From Streptococcus sanguinis (GTDB taxonomy: Bacteria; Bacillota; Bacilli; Lactobacillales; Streptococcaceae), in the NCBI RefSeq assembly GCF_003943735.1, contig NZ_RJMV01000007.1, positions 1-64,000 of the forward strand: 64,000 bases of DNA. Direction: 5' to 3'. This document shows, in pieces, positions 19,554-28,946 of the stretch (positions are counted from its first letter, which is position 1; the number at the start of each line of letters is the position of its first letter). The position numbers and the translations under genes were made by a program. The notes under the pieces are model-generated. The model did no database searches and was not told the origin of the DNA. It worked only from the letters and a program-made list of their open reading frames with translations.

Positions 19554-20490
19554 CAGACAAGTCCTTTGTTTTGGAGACGATAAGTCGGTAGTCCTTCTCA
19601 AATATAGCAACCAGATGGTCTAGGTCTTCCTCCAAGCAGAGCACCTTGACATTGGGCCCCGCGTCCATGGTAAAGTAGCAACGCTCGCCCTGCTCCCGCA
19701 GCTTTCTGACAGCATCCATAGCTTGGTAAGACTCATCTGTCAGATAAGAGAATGGTGGATAAGCTTTTTCTGTCGTGGCATGCATCCGAAGAGCATTTTC
19801 TTCCGTCAGCTGACCAACCTTGGCAAAATCATTGTCCCGTAAATAACCCAGCATGGCCTGATAATCTAAGGCAGACTGGGTAATCCAATCTGGGAAAATG
19901 GTGGAAGTTTTAGCACAGAGCTCCATACCGTCGCGGCTGGAAATAGGCTTTTTCTCATCGTGCAGAACTAGCATAATCATAGCTAATTTCAAATCCGTCT
20001 TGACTGGATAAATGGCCCCACTGTCCTTATCCCAGGCTGCTAGCGGGCCAAAGAAAGACCGAGCAGAGGACCCTGAAGCAAATTTGGCCAGCTGAGCCAG
20101 TTCTTCCGTCTGATAGCCCGTCTGAAAATAAGCATTGCAGGCCTTGACTAGGGCTGATAGACCACTGGAGCTGGAAGACAGACCCGCTGCTGTTGGCATA
20201 TTGTTACTGGTATCAACTCGGACAAAACCATCTTCTGGAGAGCGAAAACGGTCAATAATCTTACTGATTTTAGCATGTTCTGCTGGGCTTTGCAGCTGAC
20301 CGTCAATATAAAACTCATCTCCAGTTGCTGTATCTGGCAAAGGACTTAGTTGCGTCTCGGTATACATATTTTCCAGTGTCAGCGAGATACTGCTAGTAGA
20401 CGGAATCATCTTTTCTGCATCTTTCTTCCCCCAATATTTGACAATTGCAATATTGGCATAGGATTTGACACTTACAGGCTTTCGATCCAT
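19543..20490 (-). CDS. mvaD: Diphosphomevalonate decarboxylase
   Basis: A 315-residue GHMP-fold enzyme that performs ATP-dependent decarboxylation of mevalonate diphosphate to IPP. Conserved features are SYANIAIVKYWGK near the N-terminus, the serine-rich loop MPTAAGLSSSSSGLSAL, SGSSARSFFGP, and FTMDAGPNVKVL near the C-terminus. It overlaps mvaK1 by 19 bp and mvaK2 by 11 bp. Confidence 0.96.
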
Positions 20491-21350
20491 GTGTTAATGG
20501 CCCCTTTCTCTCTCAGTAAGGCGGCTAAGGCCTCCGCCTGATTTTTTTCTCCTACAAGAGCAATGACACAGCCACCCAGACCGCCGCCGCTCATTTTAGC
20601 ACCCAAAGCTCCATTTTCAAGAGCTACCGCTACCAACTCATCCGCTTTCTGGCAAGACACTCCTAGCTTGTCTAACTTCTCATGAGCCTTGGTCATAGCT
20701 TGCCCCATTGTCATCAGGTCCTTGATAGAAATAGCCTTCTCAAGGATTTTCGTTAAATTCCCCAATTCCTGCAGCAAAGGCAGAGCCTTTTGACCCTGAC
20801 TTTCTACAGCACGGATGGCTTCGCGGGTATGACCGTGAATACCAGTATCTGCAATGACTAAAAAGGCATCCAGATTTAGCTCAATCTCGCTGAAACCGAA
20901 ATTGCGGATGAACTTAATAGCTACATCGCTAAGGCAGGTCTTGGCATCAAGCCCGCTGGGATTCATATGGGCAATCATCTCAGCCCGATTGGCTAGAATC
21001 TCCAGTGTCTGGTCATCCAGTTCTTCCTCAAAGTAGTCAAAGACAGCCCGAATAGCCGCAATACTAACTGCGGCTGAAGAACCCATTCCCCTCTTCTCAG
21101 GGACCATAGACTCCACCTGACAGCGAATCTTAGATCCCTGCCGACCGAGATGTTCCAGACAGGCAAAAACAGCCATAGACAGTGTATCCTCAGCGTAGAG
21201 GGTCCAGGCCCGCTCAGACGGAAAGACCCGACAGGTCACTTCGATACGATTAAGAGGCAGGGAAATGGCCGGATAGCCATAGACAACCGAATGCTCTCCC
21301 ATTAAAATAATTTTACTGTGTGCCTTGCCGACACCGATTTCTTTTGTCAT
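20472..21350 (-). CDS. mvaK1: Mevalonate kinase
   Basis: A 292-residue GHMP kinase, first gene of the four-gene operon. Motifs are GKAHSKIILMGEHSVVYGYP, the ATP loop EKRGMGSSAAVS and the C-terminal KMSGGGLGGCVIAL. Streptococcal mevalonate kinases are known to be feedback-inhibited by diphosphomevalonate; the sequence itself does not show that. A plausible -10 (TATATT on the minus strand, near 21395) lies upstream without a clear -35. Confidence 0.95.
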   Translation of the reverse strand: MTKEIGVGKAHSKIILMGEHSVVYGYPAISLPLNRIEVTCRVFPSERAWTLYAEDTLSMAVFACLEHLGRQGSKIRCQVESMVPEKRGMGSSAAVSIAAIRAVFDYFEEELDDQTLEILANRAEMIAHMNPSGLDAKTCLSDVAIKFIRNFGFSEIELNLDAFLVIADTGIHGHTREAIRAVESQGQKALPLLQELGNLTKILEKAISIKDLMTMGQAMTKAHEKLDKLGVSCQKADELVAVALENGALGAKMSGGGLGGCVIALVGEKNQAEALAALLREKGAINTWIESL

Positions 21351-21500
21351 ATTCTTCTCTTGTCTGTAGATTCTCTCTATCTTATTTTAATATACTTTGG
21401 CAAAAAAAGCGATTTTTATTAAGAGAAAATCACTGGGGCTAGAGACCGATATTTATATAGGCAGACATGATAAAACTCCGGGGCTGGCAGCCGGAGTCTT

Positions 21501-22436
21501 TTAAAGTTCTATTCTTATCAGGTCCATCAGCTGGTTACGATCCAAGATCCATTGAGCCCGCTCGTCTTTTTCATAGGTCCGGTTGGATAGGAAAATAGCC
21601 GCCTTTTGCTCCTTGCGATTATACATGATAAAGGTTCCCGTGTAGCCAGTATGATCCAGCCAGCTGCCCTCCAGATTCCAGGCTAGACTGCGCCTTTTGC
21701 CTGGCTCCTTGGAAAAATTCTGGGTCAGATGGTCCGCAAAGTCATCCTGCAGATAATGCTCCAGAAAAACTTCTAAATCCCTTAGGGTTGAAAACAAGCC
21801 AGCACTGCCAGCATGGACACCCAGCACACGCGCCTTGGGATCATGAACCTGACCATCCTGGACACCGCGAACGGTCGGCACAGCTCCTGGAACTGGTCCA
21901 AAACCTGTCTCAGCCAGACCCCAAGGCCGGAAAATCTGACTTTGAAAAATCTGATCCAAAGACTGACCGTAGATTTCTTCCAACATAAAGCCCAAGAGCA
22001 GAAAATTCACATCCGTATAGCGAAAGGTCTTATCTTCAAGCACCGTCAAATGATTAAGCGCTGCTTTCAACTCTGGAGCTGTCAGCTGATCACGATTGGG
22101 AATAAAGGGATCCAGCCCAGATGTGTGGGTCAAAAGCTGACGCAAGGTCACATCTTCTCGATGGAAGGCCGGATAGTAATGCTGCAGGGGCAAATCCAGC
22201 TCCAGCTTGTCCTGCTCATACAAAAAGGCTGCCAGAGTACCAACTCCGACCACCTTGCTGACGCTAGCCAAGTCATAGACCAAACCCGCTTGAGTGGCCT
22301 TTCCTTCTTGCGGATCTGCCAGACCAAAGTAGAATTCCTGCCACCGGCTAGCTTGATACAAGGCCAGACTAGCACCGGGATAGATACCGTCTTTCAGCTG
22401 TTCTTGGATTTTACTGATGATTTTTTCTAGAGTCAT
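21501..22436 (-). CDS. Serine hydrolase, class C beta-lactamase/esterase fold
   Basis: A 311-residue cytoplasmic protein with the serine beta-lactamase-like fold. The SxxK motif is in DLASVSKVVG (about residue 57), the YxN-type motif in RYTDVNFLLLG, and the KTG-equivalent in HTGYTG. No signal peptide is visible. Such proteins are usually esterases or peptidases rather than drug-resistance enzymes. It overlaps the cppA stop by 4 bp and is probably cotranscribed. Confidence 0.85.
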   Translation of the reverse strand: MTLEKIISKIQEQLKDGIYPGASLALYQASRWQEFYFGLADPQEGKATQAGLVYDLASVSKVVGVGTLAAFLYEQDKLELDLPLQHYYPAFHREDVTLRQLLTHTSGLDPFIPNRDQLTAPELKAALNHLTVLEDKTFRYTDVNFLLLGFMLEEIYGQSLDQIFQSQIFRPWGLAETGFGPVPGAVPTVRGVQDGQVHDPKARVLGVHAGSAGLFSTLRDLEVFLEHYLQDDFADHLTQNFSKEPGKRRSLAWNLEGSWLDHTGYTGTFIMYNRKEQKAAIFLSNRTYEKDERAQWILDRNQLMDLIRIEL

Positions 22437-23167
22437 GCTTCAAACCACAATTCAATCTTGCTAGAATCCTGACTCAACAGGAACTTATCTGACTTGGGTA
22501 CAAAGACCTCTTGTTCTTTAAAGACAGGACGCAGGGCAGCGGTTTCTAAACGATTGACCTGAGCTTTGAGCATGGTCAAATCCCAAGTTAGGGCACTGTC
22601 TGCCTGCAAGTCTTGTCCCTCTGCTTCTGTAAAGGTCAGAAAATCCAGCGCATTTTCAATCTTGCTGTAAAATTCTTGGGCTGCATTGGCATCAGGCACA
22701 CGAATTTCTACCGTCTCTATCTCAAATTGGCTAAGACCGATGAAGTCCTCTTGCTTTTCAAAGGCAGGAGCCTCCGCCACTTCTTTCAGACCTGCTCTAT
22801 TCTCTTCTGCATGCAGGAGAACTAGGTCGCCTTCTGGCGACAGGGCTTCAAAAGCATAGCCTTTCTCTCCTTGATACAGCTTTGTCCAAGCAGGCTTTTG
22901 AGCCAATAAAGACTCGATTTCTTTAGCATCTGCAATCTTGACAACAATTTTGGCTAATTTTTTAGGGCCTTTAACTCGCCGAGACCGCATGCTGGGTGAT
23001 TCTTCCAGCTGCAGTTTCTCAGTCTTGGTCTGATCTCCCAAGGACAGAAAAGCAGCTTCCTCTAAAAGGGCCTTCATGCCCAGCTGATTTACAAAAAATT
23101 CTTGATTTAAATGACGATTATTTATCTTTAATACAGGGATAATTCTAATAATATGATTCGCGCTCAT
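22433..23167 (-). CDS. cppA: CppA family protein
   Basis: A 244-residue protein of the streptococcal CppA family, described as a C3-degrading proteinase in pneumococcus. The N-terminal domain is conserved (RIIPVLKINNRHLNQEFFV, EESPSMRSRRVKGPKKLAK, GYAFEALSPEGDL). The overall pattern suggests a glyoxalase/VOC-like fold duplicated over two halves. No protease motif and no signal peptide are visible, so direct proteolysis of C3 is not supported by the sequence. Confidence 0.88.
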   Translation of the reverse strand: MSANHIIRIIPVLKINNRHLNQEFFVNQLGMKALLEEAAFLSLGDQTKTEKLQLEESPSMRSRRVKGPKKLAKIVVKIADAKEIESLLAQKPAWTKLYQGEKGYAFEALSPEGDLVLLHAEENRAGLKEVAEAPAFEKQEDFIGLSQFEIETVEIRVPDANAAQEFYSKIENALDFLTFTEAEGQDLQADSALTWDLTMLKAQVNRLETAALRPVFKEQEVFVPKSDKFLLSQDSSKIELWFEA

Positions 23168-23262
23168 AATTCCTCCAAACCATTTTATTGTAATGGATTT
23201 TCATCTTTTTGACAAGAAATTATGCGCAAATAAACAATTTTTAAAACAAGAAGGCCTTGGAT

Positions 23263-24546
23263 TTATTGGTAAACAGTCTGAGCAATGACCAAACCTCTAG
23301 CGGACTCAAACTCGTACTGCAGATAGGACTGGTAGGTACCGGGCGCGATAATCCCGCGAATATCCAGAATATCTGTCCCAGCCTGCCCAATAATCGAATC
23401 TGCTAGCAGGCAACAGTTGGTTGACAGGACAAAATAAGTCTTGAAACGACTGGTTTTAAACTTATATAGCTGCGCCCCTAGTTCATGCTTCAACTTGTAG
23501 GAGTATGTTGGCTGCCCATTTTTCAGTTCTGCTGGCGGCTCCCATTCCACCAACAGCTGATCGATTTCAGCCAAGCGCTTTTCAACCGACTCCTTCTCCT
23601 TATCCGTCAAAGCCAAAGAATAACCAAAGAGTGTTTTCTTACTTTCTTTTTTGCAAAGCTCAATATAGACACCTTTAGGAACCTTGAAAAGAACACCGTC
23701 TCCAATCATGCCCTTGCATCGCTCAGAAAAAACATCATAACTGCCATAAGAAATCACTTGTCCCTGATAACAAATATCTACATGACCTATGGCTCCTAAT
23801 AAACTTGTCTTTGAAGTATGAACCAAGACCTCTAAGTCCGCTTTTTTCTCTCTATTCTTAACAAGACTATAAACATTTTTACGATCAGAAGCTGTATCTC
23901 CCTGAATCAATCGATTAAAGTGTTCCAGATTTTCTACCGGAATAAAGGCTGCAAAAATAATAGGGAGGTTAATACGAATTTGCCTACGCAGCCGATGTTT
24001 TTCACGGTCATTATCAAAAAAGAGGCCATCCCGGATATTGGACATTCCCAGCATCATCAAATAGATTCCCAAAATCAAAAACTGCAAGTGTCCGTCAGTC
24101 GCAGGCGAAAGAATACTGGTCAGCCCAATTCCACCATAGAGAACGGTATCAAATAGATAGCGCAAGCCGCCCTTGACATGATTTTGCCGATAAAGCAGAT
24201 AGGTCATTCCGTAAATACCGGCCGTCAAGAGCTGGTAGCTACCCAAACTAATAATCACGATATTGACAGGCACATCACTGATTCGGTTGAGCCAGCTGAT
24301 ACCCATGGCGACTGCAATCTGAAGCAGACTATGCCAGACAGCCCCTTCTTTCTTGCGCGTAAAAACATGAAGAAAAATATTTACCAAGCCAACAACCGTC
24401 AGATAAAGCGAAATAAAATCGAAGGCCAGCTTGGTAAATCTGAAGCCATTGACAATGATAATCAGGCCAAAAACAAGGGCTAAAAAACCAAAGAGTAAGG
24501 TTCTGCGGCCACTGATCTTATGATATTTTGATGCTTGCATCTCCAT
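23263..24546 (-). CDS. Membrane protein with HdeD-like N-terminus and papain-like C-terminal domain
   Basis: This 427-residue protein has six hydrophobic helices in its first about 190 residues, in an arrangement like the HdeD/DUF308 family. A soluble domain of about 220 residues follows. That domain contains GHVDICYQG and ISYGSYDVF, then FVLSTNCCLLADSII and RGIIAPGTYQSYL. A histidine segment placed before an asparagine-cysteine segment resembles circularly permuted papain-like folds (NlpC/P60-related, DUF4105-like). That resemblance is my inference. No close family is recognised for the full protein. It follows gla after a terminator. Confidence 0.7.
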   Translation of the reverse strand: MEMQASKYHKISGRRTLLFGFLALVFGLIIIVNGFRFTKLAFDFISLYLTVVGLVNIFLHVFTRKKEGAVWHSLLQIAVAMGISWLNRISDVPVNIVIISLGSYQLLTAGIYGMTYLLYRQNHVKGGLRYLFDTVLYGGIGLTSILSPATDGHLQFLILGIYLMMLGMSNIRDGLFFDNDREKHRLRRQIRINLPIIFAAFIPVENLEHFNRLIQGDTASDRKNVYSLVKNREKKADLEVLVHTSKTSLLGAIGHVDICYQGQVISYGSYDVFSERCKGMIGDGVLFKVPKGVYIELCKKESKKTLFGYSLALTDKEKESVEKRLAEIDQLLVEWEPPAELKNGQPTYSYKLKHELGAQLYKFKTSRFKTYFVLSTNCCLLADSIIGQAGTDILDIRGIIAPGTYQSYLQYEFESARGLVIAQTVYQ

Positions 24547-24566
24547 CTTTACCTTCTCTATCGTTC

Positions 24567-24597
24567 GAAAAAAGAGTTGAGGAAATCCCCCAACTCT
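24567..24597 (-). terminator. Terminator after gla
   Basis: On the minus strand AGAGTTG and CAACTCT pair around a 10-nt loop and are followed by TTTTTT. Confidence 0.75.
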
Positions 24598-24609
24598 GAT
24601 CTTATGTGC

Positions 24610-25515
24610 TTATCCGTAGATTGTTTTAAACAAGAGGACCGCTGTGATACCTGCAAGAATCGGTGCCACAACTGGAACCCAAGAATACCACCATTTTGAA
24701 TCACCCTTGTGTTTGCCCAAAACAGATTCTGGCAGGATGAAGTGGAGGATACGAGGTCCGAGGTCACGAGCAGGGTTCAGTCCAGGTCCAGTAGGGCCTC
24801 CCAGTGAGGTTACCAAAGCCATTACCAAGAACCCAAGTGCTAGGTGAGCGACTGAAAGGCTACCAACTTGGAATGGTGCAACTTGGTCTTTAGCCTGAGA
24901 TATTGCAGCAGCAATCTGTTCTTTAGGAACTGAAGTCCCTTGTGCTGCCATCTGAGCAGCTTGCGAATTGATAGTTGCTTCAGCTTTGCTCAACAATTCT
25001 GCTCCAAAGAAGTTCTTGGTCAAGCCCATAGCAGCAAAGAAAAGAACAAAAGAACCAACAAATTCATTGATAAAACCATTGAACAAGGCTGCTTTACGTG
25101 ATTCAGGCGTGCCATGGTCTAGACTAGAGATGGTAGAGAAAGTACCCAAAATATTATTAGGATTTTCTGTTCCCAAATAGTAAGGACGGTGGGTCGCAAC
25201 GACTAAAGCCTGTCCGAAGATAGCTCCCAAAATCTGCGCTGCAATGTATGGTGCAACCTGTGCCCAAGGGAAATAACCGCTGACAGCCAGTCCCAAAGTA
25301 AAGGCAGGGTTGATATGGTTACCGGACACATTACCAAACATCAAAGCTGGAATCATAACCCCCATACCGTAACCGACAGCGATGACTAACCAACCGCTCT
25401 GATGTCCCTTAGTTCCTTTTAATTCAACGTTGGCAACAGCTCCGTTCCCCAAGATAATGAGGATAGCTGTTCCTAAAAATTCTGTGGCGTATTTAACGAC
25501 CCATTCGAAATCCAT
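24610..25515 (-). CDS. gla: Aquaglyceroporin (MIP family)
   Basis: A 301-residue major intrinsic protein, a passive channel for glycerol and probably water. The two pore NPA motifs are present in GNHINPAFTLG and GLNPARDLGPR; the aspartate in the second (NPARD) is typical of glycerol-conducting members. An extra loop of about 45 residues lies between helices 4 and 5 (NSQAAQMAAQGTSVPKEQIA and nearby). Lactic acid bacteria carry a similar channel beside pepX, as here. Divergent overlapping promoters lie between them. Confidence 0.92.
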   Translation of the reverse strand: MDFEWVVKYATEFLGTAILIILGNGAVANVELKGTKGHQSGWLVIAVGYGMGVMIPALMFGNVSGNHINPAFTLGLAVSGYFPWAQVAPYIAAQILGAIFGQALVVATHRPYYLGTENPNNILGTFSTISSLDHGTPESRKAALFNGFINEFVGSFVLFFAAMGLTKNFFGAELLSKAEATINSQAAQMAAQGTSVPKEQIAAAISQAKDQVAPFQVGSLSVAHLALGFLVMALVTSLGGPTGPGLNPARDLGPRILHFILPESVLGKHKGDSKWWYSWVPVVAPILAGITAVLLFKTIYG

Positions 25516-25540
25516 TTAGTGATACTCCTTAAATATTTTT

Positions 25541-25581
25541 TAGACAAAGTCTATTTTATCAAGTATAATGGATAATGTAAA
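25541..25581. promoter_or_regulatory. Overlapping divergent promoters of gla and pepX
   Basis: Plus strand: TAGACA (25541-25546), 17 bp, TATAAT (25564-25569) for pepX. Minus strand: TTTACA (plus 25576-25581), 17 bp, TAAAAT (plus 25553-25558) for gla. The two promoters occupy the same 41 bp, so they should compete for polymerase. Confidence 0.75.
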
Positions 25582-25619
25582 GGTCATTTTTAATAAAAAT
25601 AAGAAAAAGAGGGAAGAAT

Positions 25620-27908
25620 ATGCGTTTTAATCAGTATAGTTATACAAGAACGAATCGGGAAAATATGTTGATAGAATTAGCTGAATTAGGCTTTTTTTAT
25701 GACAACAATCGCTCTGATAAGGAAAATCTTGAAGATTTTCTCCGCACCAGCTTTTTCACTTATAAAAATACAGATTATCCCTTGAAATCCTGGGCTGCTG
25801 ACAGCCAAACAGACCTGCTGAGCTTTTTCCAGTCTGACAGAGAACTGACGGCGTCTGTCTTTTATACCGTGGCCTTTCAGCTGCTTGAGTTCTCGCCCTT
25901 TATTGATTTTACAGATGTTGAGGCCTTTCGCAAAGAAACAGGCTTTCCCATTACCTTTGGAGACTTGTTGGAAAACCTCTACCAGCTGCTCAACACTCGA
26001 ACAAAAAATGGCAACCTCTTAGTTGATAAGCTAGTCAGCGAGGGTTTAATTCCCGAGGACAATAGCCACCACTACTTCAACGGCAAGAGCCTGGCAACCT
26101 TTTCCAGCCACGACACCATCCGTGAGGTGGTTTATGTGGAATCACGCGTGGATACTGATCGAGACGGTCGTCCAGATCTCATCAAGGTCAGCATCATCCG
26201 TCCCCGCTATCAAGGACAAGTCCCTGCCGTCATGACTGCTTCTCCTTATCATCAAGGAACCAATGATCCCGCCAGTGACAAGGCGCTTCATGATATGAAT
26301 GTGGACTTAGTAAAAAAAGATCCTCATCAAATCACAGTACAAGATCCTGAGCTTAAATTGCTCCAACTGGATTCACCGGCTCCTGCCCAAGAAGTCTCTG
26401 AAGCCGAGGAAAAATTAGGTCATATCGGCACCTACACGCTCAATGATTACTTGCTGCCCCGCGGCTTTGCCAATCTCTATGTGTCTGGCGTAGGAACTAA
26501 AGACTCTGAAGGACTGATGACCAGCGGCGACTATCAGCAGATCGAGGCTTATAAGAACGTTATTAATTGGCTCAATGGCCGCTGTCGAGCCTTCACCGAC
26601 CACACTCGCCAACGTGAAATCAAGGCCACTTGGTCCAACGGAAAAGTGGCTACGACCGGTATCTCCTATCTGGGCACAATGTCCAACGGGTTGGCAACGA
26701 CTGGCGTAGATGGTTTGGAGGTCATTATCGCTGAAGCTGGGATTTCTTCTTGGTATAATTACTACCGCGAAAACGGCCTTGTCACAAGCCCTGGCGGCTA
26801 TCCAGGAGAGGACTTTGAATCCCTGACCGAACTGACCTACTCCCGCAACTTGAGGGCTGGCGACTACCTGCGCCATAATGATGCTTATCAGCGAAGCCTA
26901 GAGCAACAGCGCAAAGACCTAGACCGGCAAACTGGGGATTACAATCAATTTTGGCATGACCGCAACTACCTTCTCCACGCAGATAAGGTCAAGGCCGAAG
27001 TCGTCTTCACCCACGGCTCTCAAGACTGGAATGTCAAGCCCCTCCATGTCTATAATATGTTTCGGGCCTTACCGCACCACATCAAAAAGCATCTCTTCTT
27101 CCATAACGGTGCCCATGTTTACATGAACAACTGGCAGTCCATCGATTTCCGTGAGTCTATCAATGCTCTGCTGAGCAAGAAACTGCTGGGTTGTGAATCA
27201 GACTTCGAACTGCCTACAGTCATCTGGCAGGACAATAGCCAAGCTCAAAGCTGGCTGACCTTGGAAGACTTCGGCGGGCAAGAGCAGAATCTTCATCTCC
27301 AACTAGGCCAAGACTGCCAATCTATCCAAAATCAATATCCAGAAGAAGACTATAATCGCTTTGCCAAAAACTACCAAAGCTTTAAAACTGAGCTTTTTGA
27401 AGGTAAGGTCAACCAGATTACTCTGGACTGGACCTTGGAAAAGAACCTATTTCTCAACGGAGCGAGCCAGCTCAATCTTCGCCTCAAATCCAGCACTGAT
27501 AAAGGACTGATTTCTGCTCAATTGCTGGACTTCGGACCAGCTAAACGCCTCACACCAATTCCTACTCCTATTGAGCCTAGAGCCATGGAAAACGGCCGCT
27601 ACTATATGCTAGATCATCTGATGGAACTGCCTCATAGTGAAACACCATACCGCGTCATCACCAAAGGTTTTCTCAACCTCCAAAATCGGACAAGCCTACT
27701 GACGGTCGAAGAAGTCACTCCTAACCAATGGCTGGAATTTTCCTTTCAACTGCAACCAACCATCTATAAAATGAAAAAAGGCGACCAACTGCGCCTCGTC
27801 CTCTACACTACAGACTTTGAGCATACCGTTCGTGATAAGACCGACTATCAGCTGACGGTAGATTTGGAACAATCTAGTCTGGATTTGCCGACCATGACAT
27901 CACATTAA
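25620..27908 (+). CDS. pepX: Xaa-Pro dipeptidyl-peptidase
   Basis: A 762-residue S15-family peptidase that releases X-Pro dipeptides from peptide N-termini. The catalytic serine lies in [12 protein letters not shown], the aspartate in [11 protein letters not shown] and the histidine in NGAHVYMNN. The N-terminal about 150 residues form the oligomerisation domain seen in lactic acid bacteria, and the C-terminal part is a jelly-roll domain. It has no signal peptide and is expected in the cytoplasm. Confidence 0.96.
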   Translation: MRFNQYSYTRTNRENMLIELAELGFFYDNNRSDKENLEDFLRTSFFTYKNTDYPLKSWAADSQTDLLSFFQSDRELTASVFYTVAFQLLEFSPFIDFTDVEAFRKETGFPITFGDLLENLYQLLNTRTKNGNLLVDKLVSEGLIPEDNSHHYFNGKSLATFSSHDTIREVVYVESRVDTDRDGRPDLIKVSIIRPRYQGQVPAVMTASPYHQGTNDPASDKALHDMNVDLVKKDPHQITVQDPELKLLQLDSPAPAQEVSEAEEKLGHIGTYTLNDYLLPRGFANLYVSGVGTKDSEGLMTSGDYQQIEAYKNVINWLNGRCRAFTDHTRQREIKATWSNGKVATTGISYLGTMSNGLATTGVDGLEVIIAEAGISSWYNYYRENGLVTSPGGYPGEDFESLTELTYSRNLRAGDYLRHNDAYQRSLEQQRKDLDRQTGDYNQFWHDRNYLLHADKVKAEVVFTHGSQDWNVKPLHVYNMFRALPHHIKKHLFFHNGAHVYMNNWQSIDFRESINALLSKKLLGCESDFELPTVIWQDNSQAQSWLTLEDFGGQEQNLHLQLGQDCQSIQNQYPEEDYNRFAKNYQSFKTELFEGKVNQITLDWTLEKNLFLNGASQLNLRLKSSTDKGLISAQLLDFGPAKRLTPIPTPIEPRAMENGRYYMLDHLMELPHSETPYRVITKGFLNLQNRTSLLTVEEVTPNQWLEFSFQLQPTIYKMKKGDQLRLVLYTTDFEHTVRDKTDYQLTVDLEQSSLDLPTMTSH

Positions 27909-27916
27909 TAAAACCT

Positions 27917-27943
27917 AAAAGGCGCTGAAATTCAGCGCCTTTT
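27917..27943. terminator. Bidirectional terminator between pepX and the lipoprotein gene
   Basis: AAAAGGCGCTGAA and TTCAGCGCCTTTT form a near-perfect stem around one base, flanked by A and T tracts, between convergent genes. Confidence 0.85.
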
Positions 27944-27946
27944 CTT

Positions 27947-28360
27947 TTATCGTAGATTGAGATATTCCTCTGCATATTTTTTATAATCCAGCTTTTCCTT
28001 GCGGTTCATAGCAAAGAGCATACTGCCTGTGAGATAGTCATCGTCTGAATCAGGAATTAACATAATAGCAATATTTTTATCTTTCTCAGGAAAGACGATA
28101 GAAAATGTTCCGCCATTATCTTTCCGAGTCAGGCCATAATAACTCACTCCATTCTTAAAACCAACTGCATTTTGAGTATACTCATACTCTTCTTCGTTGA
28201 CAATAATGGTCTTATCTTTTATTTCAATGGTCTTTTGTTCACCGCTAGCGTCCTGTACATTCCATTTTCCCTGAATTTTGGGGCTGCCGCTGCAGCCAAT
28301 TAGGATGAAGAGGGATGAGAGCACTACCAACAACAAACCTTTTATCTTCTTGTTTTTCAA
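27947..28360 (-). CDS. Predicted lipoprotein, unknown function
   Basis: A 137-residue protein with a type II signal peptide: a basic start (MKNKKIKG), a hydrophobic core and the lipobox LIGC, with cysteine 23 as the likely lipidation site. The mature part of about 115 residues contains KIQGKWNVQD and several beta-type segments, suggesting a small lipocalin- or barrel-like fold on the cell surface. No specific family is recognised. Confidence 0.82.
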   Translation of the reverse strand: MKNKKIKGLLLVVLSSLFILIGCSGSPKIQGKWNVQDASGEQKTIEIKDKTIIVNEEEYEYTQNAVGFKNGVSYYGLTRKDNGGTFSIVFPEKDKNIAIMLIPDSDDDYLTGSMLFAMNRKEKLDYKKYAEEYLNLR

Positions 28361-28443
28361 GTTGTCTTCTCCTTGATATATAGATTCATGACCATTCTAC
28401 TATAAATGCTAAATCTTTGTCAAACCTCTTAGAAATGTTCTTC

Positions 28444-28471
28444 TTGCCACTTTTTCAAAAAATGATATAAT
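28444..28471 (+). promoter_or_regulatory. Promoter of the ybaB-family gene
   Basis: TTGCCA (28444-28449), a 16-bp spacer and TATAAT (28466-28471), with a leader of about 50 nt to the start at 28530. Confidence 0.75.
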
Positions 28472-28529
28472 TTGAAGAGTGAAGATTACCAAGGGCTTAG
28501 CCCTTGCGAGAGAAAGGAAAGAAAATCTT

Positions 28530-28829
28530 ATGATGAACATGCAAAGCATGATGAAGCAAGCACAAAAGCTTCAAAAGCAAATGGAAAAAGGACAGGCAGA
28601 ACTAGCTGCAACAGAATTCACTGGCAAATCAGCCCAAGATTTAGTCGTTGCTAAACTGACAGGCGATAAAAAGGTAGTCAGCATTGACTTCAATCCAGCC
28701 GTTGTGGATCCTGAAGATTTGGAAACTCTGTCAGAGATGACTGCGCAAGCTCTGAATCACGCGCTGGCTCAGATTGATGATGCCACTCAGAAGAAAATGG
28801 GCGCTTTCGCAGGCAAATTGCCTTTTTAA
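28530..28829 (+). CDS. YbaB/EbfC family nucleoid-associated protein
   Basis: A 99-residue YbaB/EbfC-family protein that binds DNA as a dimer. It has the family pattern of a methionine-rich N-terminal helix ([20 protein letters not shown]), a small sheet ([10 protein letters not shown]) and a C-terminal helix ending in AFAGKLPF. The start at 28530 (ATGATG) gives the normal family length; the frame is open further upstream to 28479 but without a good RBS. Here it stands alone rather than with recR. Confidence 0.92.
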   Translation: MMNMQSMMKQAQKLQKQMEKGQAELAATEFTGKSAQDLVVAKLTGDKKVVSIDFNPAVVDPEDLETLSEMTAQALNHALAQIDDATQKKMGAFAGKLPF

Positions 28830-28887
28830 GCAAGATAAATAACCTTACCTCTTGACTAAACATAAGTCAAGAGATACTCGAACCAAC

Positions 28888-28918
28888 AAAAAAGACTGAA
28901 AAATCTCAGTCTTTTTTT
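28888..28918. terminator. Bidirectional terminator
   Basis: AAAAAAGACTGA and TCAGTCTTTTTTT surround a 6-nt loop, between the convergent ybaB-family and glycerophosphodiesterase genes. A second hairpin without a T-run (TCTTGACT/AGTCAAGA) lies just upstream of it. Confidence 0.85.
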
Positions 28919-28946
28919 GATTTATAGGCGTTTCCTCACTAGCCCA

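Noticed and set aside
22433..23167. CppA as a secreted protease
   Set aside because: No signal peptide or protease motif is visible; only the family name supports it.
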